Shown in pieces: positions 18,172-27,244 of a stretch of 64,000 nucleotides of DNA. Source of the stretch: JANJUB01 sp031386985 (lineage in GTDB: Bacteria; Armatimonadota; Fimbriimonadia; Fimbriimonadales; Fimbriimonadaceae); the NCBI GenBank assembly GCA_031386985.1, contig JANNCV010000016.1:186001-250000 (forward strand), written 5' to 3'. The position numbers and the translations under genes were made by a program. The notes under the pieces are model-generated. The model searched no databases. It saw nothing but the letters and a program-made list of their open reading frames with translations, and was not told where the DNA came from. The first letter of the stretch is position 1. Every line of letters begins with the position of its first letter.

Positions 18172-20618
18172 ATCAACGCGATCCCATAGGTTTGGCCCTT
18201 GGTCGTCGGGAACTCAATCACTCCGCCATCCAACTGTTTAGGCGTGATCGGTTTACCCTCGGAATAAATTTGAACATCCGGTCCAACTTTGATCCGACAG
18301 ATTTCACCTGCTTTCGAGCGGACTTTCACGGCCGTGACTTTGGAATTTTTCCACACAAAGTCAAGTACGAACCCACCACGAGCGCAAACGCCATGGAACT
18401 CACCGCTCGGCCAATCGTTTGGCAAGGCGGGAAGAAGATTTATGGCTCCGTCATGAGATTGCATCAGCATTTCGGTGATCGCGGCCGTGGCCCCAAGTGT
18501 GCCGTCCACCTGCATCGCCTTACCGCACCGGGCGAATAGCTGGGCGCAGTTTTGGTCCAGAAGATATTGGTTGAATATCTTGTGGGCTCGATTACCATCG
18601 CCCAATCGAGCCCACAAGGCCATCTTCCATGCCATAGAAAAGCCCTTGCCGCCATCGCCTCGCTCATCCAAAACTTTCTTGATTGCCTCGATTAAGGCGG
18701 GGGTCCGTTTGTCCCAAAGCACGCGACCCGGATACAAGCCGTACAAGTGGGAGAAGTGCCGGTGGTTCTTTTCTAGCGACTTCCAGTCGTCGGCCCACTC
18801 TTGCAACGAGCCATCCGCGCCGATTTGGGGAGGAGCGAGTTGCGCCTGAGCCGCCATTGCTCTGGCAACCAAAGGCGAATTCTGATTGAGCTCGGCTGAG
18901 GCCCGAATGTAATACCCAAAGAGATCGTGCAGGATTTGCATATCAATCGAGGAGCCCGCGCAGATGGTGGTTCCGGGTTGCTTGCTCCCCGTGACCTCAT
19001 CAAAGAAAATCCTGTTTCCGCCGCCGTCGGGAAAGTTCTCCGGCGAGGTCGAAGGGTTCGTCACCAACCATTTGCCGTTCGGCTGCTTTACGAGAAAGTC
19101 GAGGAAAAACTGCACCGAGCCCTCAATAAGAGGCAGAGCCTCCTTGAGGAACTTCTTGTCCTTGCTGTACTCGTAATGCTCCCAAAGGTGCGTGCACAGC
19201 CATGCCCCTCCCACCGTGAAGGTTCCCCAACTCGGGCCGTCCATTGGAGCTGCAACTCGCCACAGGTCAGTGTTCTGGTGAAACACCCAACCCCGCGCTC
19301 CGTAGTGCTCCTTTGCCACCTGAGCGCCTTGGTCAGAAACTTCCTTAATGAGCTTAAACAACGGTTCGGTTAGCTCACCAAGATTGGCCGAATCGGCGGG
19401 CCAGTAGTTCATTTCGGTGTTGATATTCGTGGTGTACTTCGAGTCCCACGAGGGGTTCATATCATCGTTCCAGATGCCTTGCAGATTTGCCGGTTGGAAT
19501 CCTGGCCGTGACGATGAGATTAAGATATAGCGCCCAAAGTTATACACAAGTGCAGCCAAGCTTGGGTCTGATTCGGTCTGGCTCTTTTCTTTGCGCAGGT
19601 TTGTTGGGAGTAGCGAGTTTGGCGTGGTTGGCATGTCTAACGTCGAACGCCAGTACAACGCCTGGTAGTCCTCCTCAGCGGCCCGCTGAAGGGCCCCGTA
19701 GGTCTTGCCCTCCAGCTTCTTTAGGTAGTTCTCAACGCGCTGGTGCGGATCTGCCGTGACATTCTTATAGTTGACGAAGTTGGTGGCCGCCACGAAAACT
19801 AGAGTCGCCGCGTCTGCGCCCTTTACAATTAGATCAACCCCGTTTGTCTTCACCGTGCCGTTTTCGACGCTGGCCCGGACCCGGCCCTCATACTTCAACT
19901 TTCCTTTGACGCCAAGGTAGTCGGCGGATTTTCCGCTGAGGGCCAACCCATCCGAACCCACTGGGTCCATTTGGAAATAGTCGGTGCCGTAGTTAGAATG
20001 AGCTTGATTCCGTACGCCGCGCAAGGTGGCGACGAAGTTTAACGAGCCGAGCTTATTCGCAGTCAATCGCACGACAATTACTTGGTCTGGAGCTGACGAG
20101 AAAACCTCTCGCTTATAGGTAACGTCTCCAACTGTGTACTCAACGCTTGCAACTCCGGTTGCCAGGTCTAGGCTCCGACGGTAATCCTTGGCCTCAGCTG
20201 CATGCGAAAAGCGCAAGAGCAGATTGGCCAAACTCTGATATTTTTGTTGCTCCACCGGGTATCCCATTAACTTCCGACCGAACAAATTGTGGGCATCAAC
20301 AAACCGCTCTCCAAACACCAATCGTTGGATTTCTGGAAGTGCCTTGTACCCCTCCTTCACGACGGTAGAATAGGGCCCCCCCGACCAGTAAGTGTTCTCG
20401 TTGAGCTGAATCCGCTCCTCCTCAACGGTTCCGAACACCATCCCCCCAAGTCGCCCGTTTCCAACCGGCAGAGCTTCATCCCATTTGGAGGCCGGTGTTG
20501 TGAACCACAGGAAGTTTGATGGATTGATATTGTTGTTTTCCATGGGATTAGGAGTTGTAGGCATTGTCGTTTGGGCTCCGCCCAGAACACCTATCATCGC
20601 GAGCCAGACCAAATTCAC
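18168..20618 (-). CDS. Alpha-L-fucosidase (or alpha-L-galactosidase), GH95 family
   Basis: 816 residues with a signal peptide (NLVWLAMIGVLGGAQT). Family blocks: WDEALPVGNGRLGGMVFG then ERIQLNENTYWSGGP at the N-terminal sandwich; NTEMNYWPADSANLGEL, which holds the conserved Asn pair; QEWADDW with the probable general acid Glu; and HFSHLYGLYPG in the (alpha/alpha)6 barrel. The C-terminus has LPALPNDWPSGEFHGVCARG. GH95 removes alpha-1,2-linked L-fucose, and some members take L-galactose. It starts 49 bp from the divergent gene at 20668 and is coupled to the downstream peptidase. Confidence 0.93.
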   Translation of the reverse strand: MNLVWLAMIGVLGGAQTTMPTTPNPMENNNINPSNFLWFTTPASKWDEALPVGNGRLGGMVFGTVEEERIQLNENTYWSGGPYSTVVKEGYKALPEIQRLVFGERFVDAHNLFGRKLMGYPVEQQKYQSLANLLLRFSHAAEAKDYRRSLDLATGVASVEYTVGDVTYKREVFSSAPDQVIVVRLTANKLGSLNFVATLRGVRNQAHSNYGTDYFQMDPVGSDGLALSGKSADYLGVKGKLKYEGRVRASVENGTVKTNGVDLIVKGADAATLVFVAATNFVNYKNVTADPHQRVENYLKKLEGKTYGALQRAAEEDYQALYWRSTLDMPTTPNSLLPTNLRKEKSQTESDPSLAALVYNFGRYILISSSRPGFQPANLQGIWNDDMNPSWDSKYTTNINTEMNYWPADSANLGELTEPLFKLIKEVSDQGAQVAKEHYGARGWVFHQNTDLWRVAAPMDGPSWGTFTVGGAWLCTHLWEHYEYSKDKKFLKEALPLIEGSVQFFLDFLVKQPNGKWLVTNPSTSPENFPDGGGNRIFFDEVTGSKQPGTTICAGSSIDMQILHDLFGYYIRASAELNQNSPLVARAMAAQAQLAPPQIGADGSLQEWADDWKSLEKNHRHFSHLYGLYPGRVLWDKRTPALIEAIKKVLDERGDGGKGFSMAWKMALWARLGDGNRAHKIFNQYLLDQNCAQLFARCGKAMQVDGTLGATAAITEMLMQSHDGAINLLPALPNDWPSGEFHGVCARGGFVLDFVWKNSKVTAVKVRSKAGEICRIKVGPDVQIYSEGKPITPKQLDGGVIEFPTTKGQTYGIALI

Positions 20619-20667
20619 GGCTGAAGTTTAGCACCTAACGAGAGGTTGGCAGGTATAACTGCGGGTC

Positions 20668-22839
20668 ATGGCTCTGTTTGTTTCACTTGTTATTGCAACG
20701 ATCGGAGCCAGATCTATGGGGCCAACAATTTCAGAGCCGATGATCAAGGACTACGGGCTAAAGATCTACGTTCGCGTCTCAAAAAAGTTGCCTCACTCTG
20801 AGGACAAGCCGTGGAGACTTATCTGCACGATGCCCTATAACTGCCACTTTCAACCCTGGATTGAGCTTGAATCGGCGGCTGGCAATACGGTGTTGTTCAA
20901 CTCTACGAATGTGTTAGTTCAATGGTTAACAAAGACTGAGCGTTATGTTACGGTAGCCGGACTCCAACAAGTCGAAGCCAAGAACTGGGTGAGTGGCGAA
21001 GGCGCCATGTACACGATTCCTGCCGGGGTGAGAGTGAAATCAGTGCAGTATCGAGAAACTGGCTTCAACACAACCTTTGCGGGCTCCTTTGAATGCAACG
21101 ATAATGACTTCAATGTGCTTTGGACGAAAGCCGCAAGGACGGCATACATTTGCATGCGGGATCACTTTTACGATTGTCCAGATCGAGAGCGCGTGGGATT
21201 TTGGGGTGATGGCACTCCTGAGCTGAACCAGTGCTTTTATGTCTTTGACTCCAAAGCTCACCAGTTAGCGAAAGAGCTGGTGCGACGCAAGCTGGAGCCC
21301 AAGTTCTATCCAGGACAGCACCTCGAGTTTTTGGGCGAATATGGCCTTTGGTTTTACTATCTGCATACGGGCGACTTGGACTCCATCCGTGCCGTTTATG
21401 ATCAGACCAAGACATTCCTGTTTGACACTTATAAATTCGGAAACAAGAGCACTTGGTTTGATTGGGGCAAAGAGGTGAAAGATACTGCGGTCATCGAAAC
21501 TTGCTTCTACTACAACTGCCTCGGCACCCTGCGCAAGATGGCTCTGGCAACGGGCCACGAAGCGGACGTTCCCGAGATTGACCGAAAACTTAAGGATATT
21601 GAGTCAACTTTTGATGCGAAGTTCTGGCAAGGAAGTTTTTACATGTCGAGTCAGGTGATAACTCCCGATGATCGGGCAAATGCTATGGCGGTGAATGTCG
21701 GGCTTGCGAGCCCAGAAAAGTGGAAGCCCATCTACGAAAACGTTCTGGCCACGAAGACTTATTCGAGCTGCTTCTTTGATCGTTGGGTTTTCGAAGCGCT
21801 TTGCAAAATGGGCAAGCCCGATAAGGCCCTGCTGCGGATGTACACGCGGTACAAAACCATGATCCCGGCCTCATTCACCACGCTCTGGGAGCATTACGAC
21901 CGGTGGTGGGCGTCGCATCGAGACTCATACGACGAAGGGTCTTCACTGAATCATGGTTGGAATCCACCGGCGCTGGTGCTATCGCAAGATATCGCGGGAG
22001 TGCAGCCCATTGAACCCGGTTGGACGACCTTTCAAGTCCTTCCCCAGGAAGCATTTTTGAACTCAATCAAGGTCGTTGTTCCTTCTGTCAAGGGCGATAT
22101 CCGGGTTACAATAAAGAAGACTGCGAACGAGTTTGCGCTCAGCGTAAACGTTCCCATTCGAACGAACGCAATCGTTGGCATCCCCAGAGCATCCTTTGAT
22201 CGCCTGGATTCAATCACGGCAAACCGGATCCTGATTTGGAACGGTAACCCTACTTCAATGGCGGGCGGTGTTTCTTTCTTGGGAGGCGAGGGGGCTTATG
22301 TGAAGTTTAAGGTATCTCCGGGTTCTTGGAAATTCGTTGCGAGGGGAGTTCTTCCGATGCATTCGCCCAAACCGCCACCCCAGCCCAAGCGACGGGAGAT
22401 TGCCCTCGAAAGGCGCGATTGGGAGGCGACCAGTTCCGTTCCCGATACTACTTACCTCTTTAGCGGGGAAGTCCCCACCGATATCTCAGCTGCTAACGCC
22501 ATTGACGGGGATCACTGGACGGGTTGGCGCGACATGACCAAGAAGCAATATCCGGGTCAGTGGTTTCAGGTGGATATGCTAAAACCACAATCTTTTGACC
22601 GAATTGAGTTCGATAACTCCTGGGCCCTCTGGGATACTCCGAACGAGTTCGCGATTGCTGTTTCTGATGACGGAGTTCGATGGAGTGGCCCCATTGCTAC
22701 GGGAAGAGGGAAACTCGGGATCACATCGGTGATGCTGCCCTTGCAGACGAAGCGATGGGTTCGAATCACTCAGACGGGGGCTAACCCAACCTATACCTGG
22801 TCAATCTACGAAGTGAACGTGTACCGGGGTTCGCAGTGA
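20668..22839 (+). CDS. GH78-like (alpha/alpha)6-barrel glycosidase with C-terminal discoidin (F5/8 C) domain
   Basis: 723 residues. The barrel begins near residue 130 (FAGSFECNDNDFNVLWTKAA) and carries the GH78-type block YDCPDRERVGFWGDGTPE, then TTLWEHYDRWW. It lacks the full set of N-terminal beta domains found in the 990-aa rhamnosidase. Residues from about 600 form an F5/8 type C module (AANAIDGDHWTGWRDM, WFQVDMLKPQSFDRIEF) likely to bind glycan. A TATAAC hexamer 8 nt before ATG 20668 and no RBS suggest a leaderless transcript. The stop overlaps the next start (GTGA), so the two GH78-like genes are coupled. Confidence 0.85.
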   Translation: MALFVSLVIATIGARSMGPTISEPMIKDYGLKIYVRVSKKLPHSEDKPWRLICTMPYNCHFQPWIELESAAGNTVLFNSTNVLVQWLTKTERYVTVAGLQQVEAKNWVSGEGAMYTIPAGVRVKSVQYRETGFNTTFAGSFECNDNDFNVLWTKAARTAYICMRDHFYDCPDRERVGFWGDGTPELNQCFYVFDSKAHQLAKELVRRKLEPKFYPGQHLEFLGEYGLWFYYLHTGDLDSIRAVYDQTKTFLFDTYKFGNKSTWFDWGKEVKDTAVIETCFYYNCLGTLRKMALATGHEADVPEIDRKLKDIESTFDAKFWQGSFYMSSQVITPDDRANAMAVNVGLASPEKWKPIYENVLATKTYSSCFFDRWVFEALCKMGKPDKALLRMYTRYKTMIPASFTTLWEHYDRWWASHRDSYDEGSSLNHGWNPPALVLSQDIAGVQPIEPGWTTFQVLPQEAFLNSIKVVVPSVKGDIRVTIKKTANEFALSVNVPIRTNAIVGIPRASFDRLDSITANRILIWNGNPTSMAGGVSFLGGEGAYVKFKVSPGSWKFVARGVLPMHSPKPPPQPKRREIALERRDWEATSSVPDTTYLFSGEVPTDISAANAIDGDHWTGWRDMTKKQYPGQWFQVDMLKPQSFDRIEFDNSWALWDTPNEFAIAVSDDGVRWSGPIATGRGKLGITSVMLPLQTKRWVRITQTGANPTYTWSIYEVNVYRGSQ

Positions 22840-25292
22840 TTCTAGGTTTCATGTTGGCGCTGGGAATTCAGGACGCCCCGATTCGCTCGCCGATTCCGCA
22901 ACCTTATCAGTATGTGAGCGGTGGGTCGTTCACGGGCAAACGGGTTCCACAATCTCCCGATCCCCTCGTTGCATACCGATGGGAAAACCCAAAAGCGGCA
23001 GATGACCTGCAGATCTACGTGCTACGCCCCAAGGCGGTCGTGGCGACTCCCCGGGCTAACTTTGCCGGTACGGCGTCCCTCCTTGGTAACACTCCAAACC
23101 TTGAAGTGAAAGCCGAAGGTGTGATTCGACTGGATTTCGGAGTGGAGTGTGCGGCCTGGATTGAATTCGATAGCCCCGATTGTCCGGGTGATGTTGAGAT
23201 GAGCATAAGCGAATACAACGAGCCGGGAGTTAACAAGACGATTGCGCCCCAAAAAATTGGCAATACGTATCGCCTAAAGTTAAATGATGAGTTGTACGAC
23301 GGCGTTCGGTTCGCCTGGATTAAGGTTAAATCGGCTCAAAAGCCGTGGCATATTACCGGAGTCAGGGCGGTTTGCCAAGTTAAACCGACCAATTACCAAG
23401 GCAGCTTTTCATGCAGCGATCCGATGCTAACCAAGATCTGGTACATGTCGGCTTATGGCGTCAAGGCATCGCTGTGTAAAGATTATTTCGGTGCGATCCT
23501 GATGGAGCGCGGAGACCGCATCTCGTGGACCGGGGACGCTCACCCATCGCAGGCGGCAGCTTTGGTCGCCTTTGGCAACTACGACTTCATCAAAAAGAAT
23601 CTTGAAAACACATCGCAACAGGACAACGGCATTCGCAGTTACGCTCTCTACTGGGTGCTGAGCGTGTTGGATTACTACCACTATACGGGCGATGCCGAAG
23701 CGCTGAAGAGCTACATTGACAACGCAACCAAGAAGTTGGAAAGCGCTTACAAGGTTTTTGGGACGAATCCTGGGCTCAGTTTTTATGGCTGGGACGAGCG
23801 CGTTGGGGCCGGGTTTGAAATTTGGTTTAGGCCGAACACTGAGTCACAAGATGCCTACAAGATGCTCTCGATTAGGGTGTGGCGGGAGTTCGCAATGGCA
23901 ATGGCCCAGGTTGGAAGACCAGACCTCCACGACAAGTTCATGGAATATGCGAACTCGAAGATGGCGGAAGTCCAGCGTGAAGCGGGTTGGCATTCGAGCT
24001 TCGGCATCCACGCCGCGGCCGACGCAGTGAATACGGGTTTGCTCGACACGGTCGCCCTCGAAAACCTCTATAACCGGGAGTTCAGCGATCGAGTCAACCG
24101 ACTTTCGATCTCTCCTTTCAACCAATACTTCATCTTACAAGCCCAAAGCCGGCTGGGTAAATGGGACGACGCGTTGACCAGCGTTGGCGACATGTGGGGC
24201 GGCATGGTGAACTACGGGGGTACGACAACCTTCGAAGTTTATCGCCCGTCATGGAACTCGATCATTGGTAAAAATGACGCCGTGCCGAACGCACAATGTG
24301 GAATCGTTAGCTTATGTCACCCGTGGGGTGCGGGGGTTGTAAAGTGGTTGAGCGAAGACGTTCTCGGGATTTCGCCCACCTCACCCGGGTTTGCCACCTA
24401 TGATATCAAGCCCCATCTGGGCTCAACGCTGACGCAGGTTTCCGGAACTACGCCCACTACTCATGGCGATATCAGTGCAAGTTTTGACCTTGCAAAGGGT
24501 ACGGCTCACGTTTCGGCACCAAAGGGCACGATCGGCCGCATCGGATTGCCCAAAACGGGACGAACCATAAAGCAAGTCTTGGTGAACGGAAAGCTCGTTT
24601 GGGACGGTCAATTTCATCTCGTCCCAGGAATAAAAGGGGGGAGGGAAGACTCTGAGTTTTTGTTCCTTAACGGACTAGATCCAGGCTCCTACTCCCTTTC
24701 GTTTTTGTACGAGGGCGTACGCCCAAAGCCGAAGCCCCAGAAAGAGGTTTACGCGGCGCGTGTCTCAAAACAAGACCGCAAAACTAGCGGGAATTGGGGT
24801 GGCAAGTATGGTCGTGATGGATACGTGCTTTGCGGCTATCTTGGCGATGGGAAGGACAAGATGGAGCTGCCCAGCTACGTTGACTCTTTGGATTTCTTCC
24901 GCGCATTCCCGAAGGCCGGTCGCCCCGATACAACGGTCTGGTCATCCTCAACCACCGATGGTCGCGCCCTAGCCTCTGATCGCGAGAGCCTCCCATCGCG
25001 GACAGCCAGTTGCCTCTCGAATTCTGATCAAACGATGTCGTTGGCCATCAACGTAAAGGATCGGCAGAAACACCGCTTTACACTCTATTTTGTGGATTGG
25101 AAGAAGCAAGGCATCCGATCCGGAGTAGAAATTCTCGACGCGGCAACCCTCAAATTGATAGCTCCGGTGAGCATGGTGAAAGACCATGGGAACGGGGTCT
25201 ATCTCACCTTCGAATACGATCGCTCCGTCAAACTCAGGTTTGTCAAGGTTCGAGGCGAGCTGGTAACGCTCAGCGGAATCTTTTTCGACTAA
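22836..25292 (+). CDS. Alpha-L-rhamnosidase-like protein, GH78 family
   Basis: 818 residues beginning at GTG 22836, overlapping the upstream stop by 4 bp. A short hydrophobic N-terminus (ILGFMLALGIQDA) suggests export. The beta domain (VIRLDFGVECAAWIEFD) precedes the six-hairpin barrel (GSFSCSDPMLTKIWYMSAYG, LMERGDRISWTGDAHPSQAA, NYGGTTTFEVYRPSW). The usual DCP-x-RER block is changed to LMERGDR, so substrate preference may differ. The last 170 residues form an extra beta-sandwich (RFTLYFVDWKKQG). With GH106, GH95 and GH31 in the same block it probably acts on a branched rhamnose-containing glycan. Confidence 0.85.
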   Translation: MILGFMLALGIQDAPIRSPIPQPYQYVSGGSFTGKRVPQSPDPLVAYRWENPKAADDLQIYVLRPKAVVATPRANFAGTASLLGNTPNLEVKAEGVIRLDFGVECAAWIEFDSPDCPGDVEMSISEYNEPGVNKTIAPQKIGNTYRLKLNDELYDGVRFAWIKVKSAQKPWHITGVRAVCQVKPTNYQGSFSCSDPMLTKIWYMSAYGVKASLCKDYFGAILMERGDRISWTGDAHPSQAAALVAFGNYDFIKKNLENTSQQDNGIRSYALYWVLSVLDYYHYTGDAEALKSYIDNATKKLESAYKVFGTNPGLSFYGWDERVGAGFEIWFRPNTESQDAYKMLSIRVWREFAMAMAQVGRPDLHDKFMEYANSKMAEVQREAGWHSSFGIHAAADAVNTGLLDTVALENLYNREFSDRVNRLSISPFNQYFILQAQSRLGKWDDALTSVGDMWGGMVNYGGTTTFEVYRPSWNSIIGKNDAVPNAQCGIVSLCHPWGAGVVKWLSEDVLGISPTSPGFATYDIKPHLGSTLTQVSGTTPTTHGDISASFDLAKGTAHVSAPKGTIGRIGLPKTGRTIKQVLVNGKLVWDGQFHLVPGIKGGREDSEFLFLNGLDPGSYSLSFLYEGVRPKPKPQKEVYAARVSKQDRKTSGNWGGKYGRDGYVLCGYLGDGKDKMELPSYVDSLDFFRAFPKAGRPDTTVWSSSTTDGRALASDRESLPSRTASCLSNSDQTMSLAINVKDRQKHRFTLYFVDWKKQGIRSGVEILDAATLKLIAPVSMVKDHGNGVYLTFEYDRSVKLRFVKVRGELVTLSGIFFD

Positions 25293-25337
25293 CACATGTC
25301 TCAAGGGGGCGACGTTAAGGAGATTGACAGCTTCGGC

Positions 25338-25365
25338 TCGGAAATTTGTGGATCAAATTTCCGAG
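25338..25365 (+). terminator. Perfect 12-bp stem hairpin after the GH78 gene
   Basis: CTCGGAAATTTG and CAAATTTCCGAG pair perfectly around a 4-nt loop, 46 bp after the stop of the plus-strand GH78 gene. There is no T tract, so it may be an RNA 3'-end stabiliser rather than an intrinsic terminator. Confidence 0.5.
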
Positions 25366-25377
25366 GAGGCTAACAAA

Positions 25378-25409
25378 GAGACCCGGCCCTCCGCAGGGAC
25401 CGGGCTCTT
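25378..25409 (-). terminator. GC-rich hairpin in the convergent intergenic region
   Basis: A GAG-CCCGG-type stem (GAGCCCGGTCCC read on the minus strand) faces its imperfect complement around a short loop, 17 bp past the stop of the minus-strand subtilase. It probably terminates that gene. Confidence 0.55.
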
Positions 25410-25425
25410 GTTCCTCCTCAGGTCG

Positions 25426-27120
25426 TCAAAGTTTGACTTGTGCCGACCAAGCGGACCAAGCCGATTCGCCATAACCGTTTACAGCTCGCACCTTGTAGCG
25501 ATAGTTGGTTCCTGACACTCCGCTATTCGTCGTGGTCACGGTGTTAGCTCCCACGTTAGGAAGATTGATCGCTGAACCCCACGAATTCCCAACCTTGGTC
25601 TCACGGACCAGCTCAAACCAACTTTCGTTGCTTGAGTTGTCGGCCCAGTTGATTCGAGCCAGGCCCGCTGAGAGTTTAATGGCGCTCACGCTACTCGGTG
25701 CCATTGGAGGAGTCGGGTATGCCACCCCGAGCGCGGCGGCGGCATTTAGCACTCCACCCGACACCGTCAAGCCAGCAAGCGAAGCAACGGGACGGGCGGT
25801 GTTGATAATTTGAGCTCGCACCTGCTGATACGTCCAAGTCGGATTCTGGCAATAAACGAGTCCGACCGCTCCCGCTACATGAGGCGAGGCCATCGAGGTG
25901 CCATCCAGGTAAGCCTGCCAAGATCCAGGTCCATTCCAACCAAGTAAATACGTGCTCAACACGTAAACTCCGGGTGCACCAAGGTCAACTTTGGCGGCTC
26001 CATAGTTCGAGAACGTAGCCAGTTGATCGTTCATATCAGTTGCGGCGACGCAGATAATGTTATCGAGATCGTGGGTCCCCGGATAGTGATTATTGTTGCG
26101 ATTGAGGTTTGTGCCGCTGTTTCCAGCCGCTGCCACGAAGACGTGCCCAATACTCTTCGAAGCATTAATCGCATCGTACAGGCTTTGGTTGACGGAGTTC
26201 GTTCCGTAGCCATAGCTGTTGTTAGAGACTTTGACGCCCTTATTCACCGCATACTGAACAGCGAGAGCCGCGTCGGACATCCACCCTCCTCCGGTCGCAT
26301 TCAGGAATCGTAAGGGCATGATCTTGCACTCCCACATCATCCCCACAACACCACCGTTTCCTTCAGATGCTCCAATCGTTCCGGCAACGTGAGTGCCGTG
26401 ACCGTTCAAGTCATCGGGGTCGTTATCGCCTTGCGAAAAGTCCCAACCGCGATAATCGTCAACATAGCCATTTTGATCGTCATCAAAGCCGGTTACGCCC
26501 GCAACTTCAGCACTATTGCTCCAAATGTTGGCGGCAATGCCGGGGTGCGACCACTGAACACCAGTGTCAATAACTGCAACGACGAAGTCTGGGTTACCAA
26601 CGGTAACAAACCAAGCCTCTGGACAGTTCACATCCGCGCCCGGCGTCGGGAACTTGCCGTTAAAGGGTAGGCCCTCATTATGCATTCCCCACGAATAGGG
26701 ATGGAACGTGGTTTCGCTGGGGAACCGTTGGCTTTGGTCAGCGCGCATCACGACGTCAAGCTCGGCATACTCAACGCCGGGCATTGCCTTAAGCGCCGCA
26801 ACCGCCGACTCCGGCGGACCACTGACTTGGACAAGTTCAAGTCCGGGGACCAAACTGTATTGCCGCAACGTTGAAGTCCCGGACATCGCCCGGGCATGGT
26901 CTCGCATTGTGTTTGTAGCGGCAGGCTTAAACTTCACCAAGACGGCGAAGGGGTTGCGAACCAAGGTCGGGTTCGCCAAAAGCGCGGCTGATGCTCGGGC
27001 GTGAACGGTGGCCTCTTGCCGCGCTTGACTCACTCCGGGCTGGGCGTGTGCGGCAATACTTAATCCCGCAATGGCAAGTATTCCCGCGAGAACTCTCATT
27101 GATCTACTTTGTGTTTTCAT
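25426..27120 (-). CDS. Secreted subtilisin-like serine protease (S8) with C-terminal FnIII domain
   Basis: 564 residues from ATG 27120, chosen for the GGAAGGATGTT RBS and the signal peptide (MRVLAGILAIAGLSIAAHA). A propeptide (FAVLVKFKPAA, VEYAELDVV) precedes the catalytic domain, which has VIDTGVQWSH (Asp185), NGHGTHVAGT (His241) and GTSMASPHVAG (Ser409). The final 90 residues are an FnIII module (ARINWADNSSNESWFELVRE). It is a complete S8 protease that probably acts outside the cell. Its promoter carries the TGTGACG double box shared with the BTAD-regulator locus. Confidence 0.94.
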   Translation of the reverse strand: MKTQSRSMRVLAGILAIAGLSIAAHAQPGVSQARQEATVHARASAALLANPTLVRNPFAVLVKFKPAATNTMRDHARAMSGTSTLRQYSLVPGLELVQVSGPPESAVAALKAMPGVEYAELDVVMRADQSQRFPSETTFHPYSWGMHNEGLPFNGKFPTPGADVNCPEAWFVTVGNPDFVVAVIDTGVQWSHPGIAANIWSNSAEVAGVTGFDDDQNGYVDDYRGWDFSQGDNDPDDLNGHGTHVAGTIGASEGNGGVVGMMWECKIMPLRFLNATGGGWMSDAALAVQYAVNKGVKVSNNSYGYGTNSVNQSLYDAINASKSIGHVFVAAAGNSGTNLNRNNNHYPGTHDLDNIICVAATDMNDQLATFSNYGAAKVDLGAPGVYVLSTYLLGWNGPGSWQAYLDGTSMASPHVAGAVGLVYCQNPTWTYQQVRAQIINTARPVASLAGLTVSGGVLNAAAALGVAYPTPPMAPSSVSAIKLSAGLARINWADNSSNESWFELVRETKVGNSWGSAINLPNVGANTVTTTNSGVSGTNYRYKVRAVNGYGESAWSAWSAQVKL

Positions 27121-27152
27121 AACATCCTTCCAGGGCAGTCCCATGAGATTAC

Positions 27153-27197
27153 ATGATATGGTACAAAGTGTGACCATTCTGTGACGAGATTCACAAA
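27153..27197 (-). promoter_or_regulatory. TGTGACG double box and -10 hexamer, subtilase promoter
   Basis: On the plus strand: ATGATA (27153-27158, read as TATCAT on the minus strand), 10 bp, TGTGACC (27169-27175), 4 bp, TGTGACG (27180-27186), then TCACAAA. The two heptamers repeat with an 11-bp period, and the nearer one is exactly 10 bp from the -10-like hexamer. The geometry resembles sites of SARP-type activators. Confidence 0.7.
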
Positions 27198-27228
27198 CAA
27201 AAAAACCGGCCCGCGAACGGGCCGGTTT
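27198..27228 (-). terminator. Intrinsic terminator of the secreted propeller gene
   Basis: AACCGGCCCG and CGGGCCGGTT form a perfect GC-rich stem. Read on the minus strand it ends in a run of T (the A tract at 27198-27205). It lies 17 bp after the stop of the gene at 27245-28603. Confidence 0.9.
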
Positions 27229-27244
27229 CAAATGATGCTCGTAT

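Noticed and set aside
9174..25292. Bacteroidetes-type polysaccharide utilisation locus
   Set aside because: There is no SusC/SusD pair, no hybrid two-component or sigma/anti-sigma regulator and no transporter in the block.
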